Assembly (NCBI GenBank): GCA_030751755.1
Contig: JASMFO010000041.1
Location: 1-8,094 of the forward strand
Direction: 5' to 3'
Source: Candidatus Woesearchaeota archaeon
GTDB taxonomy: Archaea; Nanobdellota; Nanobdellia; Woesearchaeales; GW2011-AR4
Length of the DNA stretch: 8,094 bases
The position numbers and the translations under genes were made by a program. Each line of letters begins with the position of its first letter. Within the stretch, counting starts at the first letter, position 1. The notes below the pieces were generated by a model. It saw only the letters and a list, made by a program, of their open reading frames with translations, searched no databases and was not told the origin of the DNA. Positions 1 through 5,274 of the stretch are shown one piece after another.

Positions 1-23
1 TTTTTCTTGAATACAAACAAAAG

Positions 24-437
24 TTACTCTCCGATAACCTTAACCATCACTCTTTTTTTACGTTTTCCATCAAATTCTCCATAGTAGATTTGCTCCCAGG
101 GACCAAAATCTAGTTTACCATTACTTATAGCCACTACTACCTCCCTGCCCATAACTGTACGCATTAAGTGAGCATAAGCATTGTCTTCTCCGGTAAAATT
201 ATGTTGATAATCTTCACCCATCGGAACAAGTTCTTTTAGCCATTTTTGAAAATCATTTATCAATCCAGACTCTGCATCATTGATGTAAACAGATGATGTA
301 ATGTGCATAGCATTAACAAGAACCAAGCCTTCTTTCACATCAGACTTTTTAACAATATACTCTACCTTGTCTGTCATGTTTATGAATTCAATCCTGTTTT
401 TTGTGTTGAACCATAAATGTTCTGTTAAAGATTTCAT
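24..437 (-). CDS. yjbQ: YjbQ / UPF0047 family protein (secondary thiamine-phosphate synthase-like)
   Basis: This 137-residue protein has the usual length of the YjbQ/UPF0047 family, a small single-domain fold that forms trimers and has reported weak thiamine-phosphate synthase activity; its physiological role is uncertain. Family hallmarks run in order: an N-terminal FNTKNRIEFINMT strand region (10-22), the HITSS motif with H45 and the following IND (52-54), DYQHNFTGEDN (76-86) with H79, AHL with H90, and FGPWEQIYYGEFDG (111-124) ending in a basic strand. H45, H79 and H90 are the conserved putative metal or active-site histidines. The start at 437 is an ATG and gives the family's normal N-terminus. 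The gene stands alone and is divergent from the thioredoxin pair. The sequence resembles a bacterial subfamily that I recall with GPWEQ and EFDG motifs, so lateral transfer is possible. Family assignment is confident; the substrate is not. Confidence 0.93.
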   Translation of the reverse strand: MKSLTEHLWFNTKNRIEFINMTDKVEYIVKKSDVKEGLVLVNAMHITSSVYINDAESGLINDFQKWLKELVPMGEDYQHNFTGEDNAYAHLMRTVMGREVVVAISNGKLDFGPWEQIYYGEFDGKRKKRVMVKVIGE

Positions 438-454
438 TTATATCATCTATTTTT

Positions 455-463
455 AATAAAAAT
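455..463 (-). promoter_or_regulatory. Possible TATA box of the YjbQ-family gene
   Basis: The minus strand reads ATTTTTATT, centred about 22 bases before the ATG at 437. That spacing would place transcription start at or next to the start codon, giving a leaderless message. The surrounding DNA is very AT-rich, so chance occurrence is likely enough to keep confidence low. Confidence 0.35.
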
Positions 464-521
464 AATGATTAATTTAAATAATTATTGAAGTACACGGAAA
501 TTACTTTAATGCTTAAAAATC

Positions 522-536
522 CGAAAGCTTTTTATT
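522..536 (+). promoter_or_regulatory. Candidate BRE/TATA promoter of the thioredoxin gene pair
   Basis: CGAAAG (522-527) resembles an archaeal TFB-recognition element, and it directly precedes TTTTTATT (529-536). Start of transcription is expected near 556-560, leaving an mRNA leader of about 50 bases before the ATG at 611. A weaker alternative box, CATTTTA at 576-582, would instead give an almost leaderless transcript. The leader contains GGGGTGA (563-569), which resembles a Shine-Dalgarno sequence but lies about 40 bases from the start codon. Confidence 0.5.
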
Positions 537-610
537 TACTAATAAAATTGATTATTAAAAAAGGGGTGACAGAGACATTTTAAGGCAGTAATAGTCCAGT
601 TTTAGTTAAA

Positions 611-1597
611 ATGAAGAAGAAAGCCCCAAAATATTCTAGCAAACGTAAAAAGGCAAAAGAGAAACAAGAGATTGCAATAATAGTTAGTATTTTTCTTGTT
701 TTTATTTTAGTAGTGGTGTATCTGTTTTATTTTGTAAATATAAAATCCTCAGATGACCTGGTTGCTGTTGTGAATGGAAATGAAATAACCAGGGAGGAGC
801 TGAGTTGGTGGTATAAGATATCTATTCTTCCGGAGTTTAGGGATTTTATCACAAAGCAAGATTTTTTGGTGTTGTCTTTAATTCCTCAAGAGATTTTGGT
901 GCAAAAAGCTGATGAGGAGGATGTAAAAGTAGATGACGATGAAATTGAAAAACTTTTAGGGCTTTTTATAATAGAGAGCGGATTAACTTTAGATGAATTT
1001 GAGAATCATCTGAACTCTAGAGGCAGTACAATCAATGAAATAAAAAAGTCCTTTGAAGTTAGAGCGATTATAATAAAACTTTTGGGGAAAGAAAATATAG
1101 GTTTCGTTGAAGGAGAAAATAAAAATTTATTTTTTGATGTTGATGACGGTGCTTTTCAGGAGTATATCGACAACTTAATAGATGATTCTAACATTGAAAT
1201 ATTTCCAGAAAATATTGACAAGCTTGTATTAAAAACTTTTGAAGAAACTAATGATGAAGTTTGTAGTGAAGAAAAGCCAATTATAAGGCTGTATACTACA
1301 CGCTCATGCCAGGCATGCAAGGAAAGTGGAAGAATATTTCAGGATTTGGTTACCAATTTTATGATAGATGGAAGCATACAAGCACGACATTGGAGTCTTG
1401 ACACTGGTGATAATTTATTAACGTTAAAAAAAGAAAATGGAGTTCCTAAAGAAGAAGTTGCAATATTCAAAAAATACAGCCCGAATAACCGTGTTCCAAC
1501 TGTCGTTTTAGGATGCAAATACAAACATGTAGGGAAATTTGGTATTGAACAAGAAGATGAATTTAAAGCGATAATAAAAACGCTTGTAGGTGTTTAA
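611..1597 (+). CDS. Membrane-anchored SurA-N-like / thioredoxin-like fusion protein
   Basis: This 328-residue protein begins with a very basic cytoplasmic tail (1-18) and a single membrane segment (about 21-42), so the rest should face outside. Residues about 50-175 resemble the N-terminal chaperone region of SurA/PrsA-type peptidyl-prolyl isomerases: VVNGNEITREEL at 53-64, then acidic helices. No parvulin catalytic domain follows. The C-terminal part (about 222-328) is a thioredoxin-like fold: a beta strand (IIRLYTT), the active-site motif C233-Q-A-C236 and the cis-proline site V295-P296-T297. C218 and C302 are two further cysteines that could pair. ATG 611 is the only usable start, since an in-frame stop lies at 581-583. 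The gene abuts the next one without a gap, so the two are probably co-transcribed. It probably acts in thiol-disulfide exchange or folding of exported proteins; this is inferred from domains alone. Confidence 0.85.
   Translation: MKKKAPKYSSKRKKAKEKQEIAIIVSIFLVFILVVVYLFYFVNIKSSDDLVAVVNGNEITREELSWWYKISILPEFRDFITKQDFLVLSLIPQEILVQKADEEDVKVDDDEIEKLLGLFIIESGLTLDEFENHLNSRGSTINEIKKSFEVRAIIIKLLGKENIGFVEGENKNLFFDVDDGAFQEYIDNLIDDSNIEIFPENIDKLVLKTFEETNDEVCSEEKPIIRLYTTRSCQACKESGRIFQDLVTNFMIDGSIQARHWSLDTGDNLLTLKKENGVPKEEVAIFKKYSPNNRVPTVVLGCKYKHVGKFGIEQEDEFKAIIKTLVGV
1588..1592 (+). promoter_or_regulatory. Ribosome binding site of the second thioredoxin gene
   Basis: AGGTG lies inside the last codons of the preceding gene, five bases before the ATG at 1598. 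It fits the archaeal Shine-Dalgarno core GGTG and supports this start and translational coupling of the two genes. Confidence 0.6.
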
Positions 1598-2929
1598 ATG
1601 CTCTCAGATAAAGAAAAATTGGAAGAAGAATTGAAACTTTTGAAAGAAAGCCTTGATCTCAATGTTATAACAAAAGAAGAGTATGAAACTGCAAAGCAAA
1701 GAATTGAGGCAAAATTAGATGATTTGAATATTTTAAAGCAGAAAAATGGGGAAATAGAGGTTAAAAAAGAAGGAGAGGTCAAAGAAGATCTAAAGCCTGA
1801 AGAAAAAATAGAAGTTAGGGAAATCAAAGAAGAAAAGGTAGAACCAATAGAAGAAGAGGAGAAAGAAGAAGCCAAGCACGAAGAAGAAAAAATAGAAGAA
1901 ACTAAAATTAAAGAAGAATCAACAGCAAAAGAAGAACAAAAAAAAATAGAAAATATCAAAGAAGCAGAGGAAAAAGTAACAGAAGAATTGAAGGAAGAAA
2001 AGGTTGTAGAGGAAATTGAAGAAGGGGAGAAAGAAGAATTAGGATCAATATCCAAGCCAGAAGATGAACAGCCAGAAATTATTTCTGAAGAAGAAACTAA
2101 GATTGATAAAAAAATATTTGTCTATATTGCAATTATTGTGATTTTAATTTTAGGTTTATGGTATGTCTTTTTTTTAGAAAAAGCAGATGTTGAAGATGTT
2201 TCTGCTGAACCGGCAGACAATATTCTTAGCCTAATAGCTTGTAATTCTGATGATGATTGCATGGAAAAAGGAAAAATAGGAGTATGCAATAATCCTGGAG
2301 AAGAAAATGCAGAATGCGAATATATTGAAGATGTTAAAGTTGAACTGATGGTTTTAAACAGCAATAATTGTTTTAATTGTGAAACTGGACGAGTTCTGTC
2401 AATACTTGACGGATTTTTCCCAAACTTGGACGTTGAAAATATAGATTTTGAAAACGTAAAAGGTACTGGATTTATTGCAAATTTTGGTATTAATGCATTG
2501 CCTGCTTACATATTTAATTTAAGTTTTAAGGAAGCTTATAATTATGATAAACTTTCCAGTTCTTTCAATAAAGTTGATGATAGTTTTGTAATGAAGAATA
2601 CCGTAGCAAATGCAAATTACTACGTTGAAAGGGAAGAAATACCAAACAAGCTTGATTTATTTTTTAGCCAAGGCCAAACTGCAAGCACAAAAGCAGAGGA
2701 AAACTTGAAAGAATTTTTGGAAGTTTTTGATAGTGAAGTTGAGTTTGAGAAGCACAATGAAGATTCTGAAATTGTTAAAGAATTAGGGATAAATACTTTC
2801 CCTGCATTTTTGGTAAACAATAAGATTAAATTTGGTGGTGTGCAGCCTGCTGACAAGATAAGGGAGAATTTCTGCCAGCTCAATAGTGTTACTGAATGTG
2901 CATCTGGGTTGACTAAGAGTTTGGTTTAA
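1598..2929 (+). CDS. Membrane protein with SHOCT-like N-terminus, charged cytoplasmic region and two extracytoplasmic thioredoxin-like domains
   Basis: This 443-residue protein has five visible parts. Residues 1-45 look like a SHOCT-type helical hairpin (LKLLKESLDLNVITKEEY). Residues about 50-170 are almost entirely Glu, Lys and Ile/Val, probably an extended or helical cytoplasmic region. A single membrane segment spans 173-194. A short patch with C215, C221, C230 and C240 follows, in the pattern C-x5-C-x8-C-x9-C. Then come two thioredoxin-like units: the first has C258-F-N-C261 and cis-proline P302; the second (about 352-432) keeps the strand LDLFF and cis-proline P402, but has Q-G-Q-T where a CxxC would sit. 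The two cis-prolines are exactly 100 residues apart. C426 and C434 lie near the end. The gene starts at the base after the previous stop. It is likely an outer-face thiol-disulfide protein and partner of the upstream protein; the partner and substrate are inferred. Confidence 0.85.
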   Translation: MLSDKEKLEEELKLLKESLDLNVITKEEYETAKQRIEAKLDDLNILKQKNGEIEVKKEGEVKEDLKPEEKIEVREIKEEKVEPIEEEEKEEAKHEEEKIEETKIKEESTAKEEQKKIENIKEAEEKVTEELKEEKVVEEIEEGEKEELGSISKPEDEQPEIISEEETKIDKKIFVYIAIIVILILGLWYVFFLEKADVEDVSAEPADNILSLIACNSDDDCMEKGKIGVCNNPGEENAECEYIEDVKVELMVLNSNNCFNCETGRVLSILDGFFPNLDVENIDFENVKGTGFIANFGINALPAYIFNLSFKEAYNYDKLSSSFNKVDDSFVMKNTVANANYYVEREEIPNKLDLFFSQGQTASTKAEENLKEFLEVFDSEVEFEKHNEDSEIVKELGINTFPAFLVNNKIKFGGVQPADKIRENFCQLNSVTECASGLTKSLV

Positions 2930-2932
2930 TTC

Positions 2933-2938
2933 TTTTTT
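2933..2938 (+). terminator. Oligo-T terminator after the thioredoxin pair
   Basis: A run of six T lies four bases after the stop codon, in a T-rich stretch without a hairpin, as is usual for archaeal termination. It separates the thioredoxin pair from the exporter genes, which have their own TATA-like box just downstream. Confidence 0.45.
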
Positions 2939-2966
2939 ATTATTGGCTTCAGATATAAAGATTAAC

Positions 2967-2974
2967 TTTTTATA
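2967..2974 (+). promoter_or_regulatory. TATA box of the ABC exporter operon
   Basis: TTTTTATA is centred about 25 bases before the ATG at 2996. This is the spacing expected if transcription starts at the start codon, so the message is probably leaderless. No Shine-Dalgarno sequence precedes this ATG, which agrees. Confidence 0.6.
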
Positions 2975-2995
2975 CCCAAGAAAATTTCTAAAATT

Positions 2996-3910
2996 ATGGG
3001 CAACATAGCAATATCAATAAGAAACCTTGTAAAGAATTATGACGGCACTGAAGCAGTTAGCAACATAAGCTTTGACATAAAGCAAGGTGAGTTTTTTGGG
3101 TTTCTGGGGCCTAATGGGGCTGGAAAGACTTCTACAATCAATGCAATAACTGGTGTTGCAAACTTTGATTTAGGAAAAATAGAAGTATTTGGCAATGATG
3201 TTGTAAAAGATTATAGGAAAGCAAGAAAATTTATTGGTCTAGCGCCTCAAGAGTTTAACCTTGACCCTTTTCTTACTATTATTGAGACTTTAATTTACCA
3301 GGGAGGTTATTATGGGATACCAAAAAATGTTTGCGTTAAAAGGGCTAAGGAGCTAATGAGATTATTTGGTCTTTATGAAAAGAGAAATTCCAGCATTAAG
3401 GCATTGTCTGGCGGGTTAAAAAGAAGGTTGATTATAGCCAAAGCCTTGATACACAAGCCAAAAATATTGATTTTAGATGAGCCAACTGCAGGCGTTGATG
3501 TTGAGCTGAGGCATTATCTATGGGACTCATTGAAAAAACTAAATAAAAATGGGACCACAATTCTCTTAACAACGCATTATATAGAAGAAGCAGAGAAGCT
3601 TTGCGACAGAGTTTGTATATTGCATAAGGGAAACATTCTTGAGATAGATGACAAGAAAAAATTGATGAAAAAGTTTGCCAACTCTCAGATTACAGTAGAA
3701 TTAGCAGATAAAACAAAAAAAATACCAAAAGAAATCAAAAGATATAATTACAAGGTTGATGGCAAAAATCTGGTTTTCTTTGAAGATAATATAAAAGTAA
3801 ATGAGATTTTAAAAATAATTGAAAAGAATAATCTAAAAATAATTGACATAAATATAGAAAGCAGTTCTTTGGAAGATATTTTTATAGGTATGGTGAAGAA
3901 AAATGGCTAA
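2996..3910 (+). CDS. ABC transporter ATP-binding protein, ABC-2 exporter type (YadG/DrrA/NatA-like)
   Basis: This 304-residue ATPase has a complete nucleotide-binding domain: aromatic A-loop Y15, Walker A GPNGAGKT (38-45), Q-loop Q85 in APQE, signature LSGGLKRRL (137-145), Walker B ILILD (157-161) with catalytic E162, D-loop AGVD (165-168) and switch H194. The substitution at the fifth signature residue (LSGGL) is common in this exporter subfamily. Residues from about 225 form a small C-terminal extension typical of DrrA/YadG-like subunits. The protein should dimerise at the inner face of the membrane and power the permease encoded just downstream, which overlaps it by eight bases. The substrate cannot be read from the sequence; drugs, lipids or polysaccharides are exported by relatives. 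The ATG start is supported by the upstream TATA-like box. Confidence 0.96.
   Translation: MGNIAISIRNLVKNYDGTEAVSNISFDIKQGEFFGFLGPNGAGKTSTINAITGVANFDLGKIEVFGNDVVKDYRKARKFIGLAPQEFNLDPFLTIIETLIYQGGYYGIPKNVCVKRAKELMRLFGLYEKRNSSIKALSGGLKRRLIIAKALIHKPKILILDEPTAGVDVELRHYLWDSLKKLNKNGTTILLTTHYIEEAEKLCDRVCILHKGNILEIDDKKKLMKKFANSQITVELADKTKKIPKEIKRYNYKVDGKNLVFFEDNIKVNEILKIIEKNNLKIIDINIESSSLEDIFIGMVKKNG
3892..3896 (+). promoter_or_regulatory. Ribosome binding site of the ABC-2 permease gene
   Basis: GGTGA lies inside the end of the ATPase gene, six bases before the ATG at 3903. It supports this start and coupled translation of the two subunits. Confidence 0.6.
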
Positions 3911-4667
3911 CTTTATTGGTTTCTATACATTGACAAAAAGGGAAATATTAAGATTCCTTAAAGTGTGGACTATGACTATTCTGCCTACATGGATTACGAC
4001 TTTGCTTTATCTCATTATTTTCGGGTTCACTATTGGGAGGGTATTGCCCCAAATAGGAAATACGTCATACTTAGAATTCATAATTCCCGGTATTTTGATG
4101 ATGGGATTAATAACAACTACTTATGCAAACAACTCTACTTCAATATTCATGTTTAAATGGCTTAACTATATTGAAGGGATACTTATTGCGCCATTGTCCT
4201 ACATAGAGACTGTAACAGCTTTTATTTTAGGAGGCATTGTTCGCGGATTGATTATTGCGGCAAGTGTTTACATAATCTCTTTGTTTTTTTACAGCGGAAG
4301 TATTTTCAATCCCCTGTTGTTTGTTTTTCTGATACTGGTAGTTTCCCTTATCTTTTCCTCTTTGGGCTTAATCACAGGATTGTGGGCAGAAGACTGGGAC
4401 CAATTAAACATCTGGTCAACATTTATCATAACCCCCTTGGTTTTTTTAGGAGGTGTATTCCATTCAATAACACTAGTTCCGGAAAGCCTGCAGATAATAA
4501 CAAGAATAAATCCTATATTTTACATGATTGATGCCTTCAGGTACAGCATGATAGGAGTTTCAGAATCTAATTTATTTATTGGTTTTTTTATAATTAGTAT
4601 ATTGGCTGTATCTTTATTTTTCTTTGCTGTTTATTTGTTTAGGATAGGGTATAAGATAAGGAAGTAA
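3903..4667 (+). CDS. ABC-2 type transporter permease (YadH-like)
   Basis: This 254-residue integral membrane protein has six probable helices: about 25-45, 57-80, 103-129, 137-160, 170-191 and 224-247, with short basic ends on the cytoplasmic side (KREILRF at 12-18, KIRK at the C-terminus). Family marks are YLEFIIPGILMMG (56-68), after the first helix, and ITPLVFLGGVFHSI (176-189), followed by NPIFYMIDAFRY, which closely resembles the same region of bacterial YadH. The start overlaps the ATPase stop by eight bases, so both subunits form one exporter. It forms the membrane channel as a homodimer. The length is normal for the family and nothing appears truncated. The transported compound is unknown. 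The gene ends 12 bases from the convergent hydrolase gene. Confidence 0.95.
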   Translation: MANFIGFYTLTKREILRFLKVWTMTILPTWITTLLYLIIFGFTIGRVLPQIGNTSYLEFIIPGILMMGLITTTYANNSTSIFMFKWLNYIEGILIAPLSYIETVTAFILGGIVRGLIIAASVYIISLFFYSGSIFNPLLFVFLILVVSLIFSSLGLITGLWAEDWDQLNIWSTFIITPLVFLGGVFHSITLVPESLQIITRINPIFYMIDAFRYSMIGVSESNLFIGFFIISILAVSLFFFAVYLFRIGYKIRK

Positions 4668-4671
4668 AAAA
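4666..4671 (-). terminator. Possible oligo-T terminator of the PIN-ATPase/hydrolase operon
   Basis: On the minus strand a run of six T begins eight bases after the hydrolase stop. It overlaps the stop codon of the convergent permease gene. It is the only obvious stop signal for minus-strand transcription here. Confidence 0.35.
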
Positions 4672-4679
4672 CTTTATTC

Positions 4680-5273
4680 TTAACCTCCCATATGAAAATT
4701 ATTTTTCTTTTCATGCTTGATTGTAGAATGATGTATTGAGCCATAATCATGCCCAGGATAAACTTCAATGCTTTCATCTAATTTCTTTAATTTCTTTAAA
4801 CTTTCTGCCATCTTTGTTGCATCCCCTCCAGGCTTATCTACTCTTCCAATATTTTCAACAAATAATGTATCTCCGGTTATTAATTTATTATCAACTAAAA
4901 AACAAACACTTCCAGGTGTGTGTCCTGGTGTATGGATAACTTTGACTTTTATTTTTCCAATAGTAATCATATCATCATCATTTAATAGTTTTATTTTATT
5001 GATTCCAAGTTTTTTTATTTCATCTCCCTCTTCCCTATGGACATACACTGTTGCATCTGTAGCATTTACTATATCCTTAACACTGTTAATATGATCATAA
5101 TCAGAATGTGTCAATAAAATTATTTTGATATTCAAATCATATTTTTTTGCAATTTCTAATATTTTTTCAGCTTCCCAGCCAGGATCTACAACAGCACCTT
5201 CCTTACTATCTCCATCTCCAATTAAATAAGAAAAATTCTGCATAATTCCAACAGGAATTTGTTCGAAGATCAT
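4680..5273 (-). CDS. Metallo-beta-lactamase-fold hydrolase (glyoxalase II-like) with HxDxDH motif
   Basis: From the ATG at 5273 the protein is 197 residues and starts MIFEQIPVG, the usual N-terminus of this archaeal and bacterial hydrolase family. A longer reading from a TTG at 5318, or an ATG at 5315, would add about 15 residues unlike the family and overlap the upstream gene by about 40 bases, so I prefer 5273. Metal-ligand positions are H56-S-D58-Y-D60-H61, H118 in HTPGHTPGS, D135 in TGDTLF and H175 in YPGHDYG, followed by the STIKHEKKNN tail seen in glyoxalase II-like proteins. The second His of the usual HxHxDH is Asp58. Relatives hydrolyse thioesters such as lactoylglutathione, but the substrate here is unknown and the metal site may differ. 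The start is one base after the stop of the PIN-ATPase gene (TAAAATG), suggesting translational coupling. The protein should be cytoplasmic. Confidence 0.92.
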   Translation of the reverse strand: MIFEQIPVGIMQNFSYLIGDGDSKEGAVVDPGWEAEKILEIAKKYDLNIKIILLTHSDYDHINSVKDIVNATDATVYVHREEGDEIKKLGINKIKLLNDDDMITIGKIKVKVIHTPGHTPGSVCFLVDNKLITGDTLFVENIGRVDKPGGDATKMAESLKKLKKLDESIEVYPGHDYGSIHHSTIKHEKKNNFHMGG

Positions 5274-5274
5274 T

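Noticed and set aside
566..583. Five-codon frame GTG ACA GAG ACA TTT TAA in the leader of the thioredoxin pair
   Set aside because: It is too short and has no own ribosome binding site to support translation; kept only as a remark on the leader.
1594..2055. A 153-codon minus-strand frame rich in Ser and Phe
   Set aside because: It is the complement of the Glu/Lys-rich codons of the real plus-strand gene; its composition follows from GAA and AAA read in reverse.
3404..3430. LSGGL instead of LSGGQ in the ABC signature
   Set aside because: Substitution after LSGG, followed by KRRL, is ordinary in DrrA/YadG-type exporters, so it is not a defect.
3965..4156. A 63-codon Tyr-rich plus-strand frame
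   Set aside because: It is an out-of-frame shadow within the permease gene, which has a clear ABC-2 sequence across this stretch.
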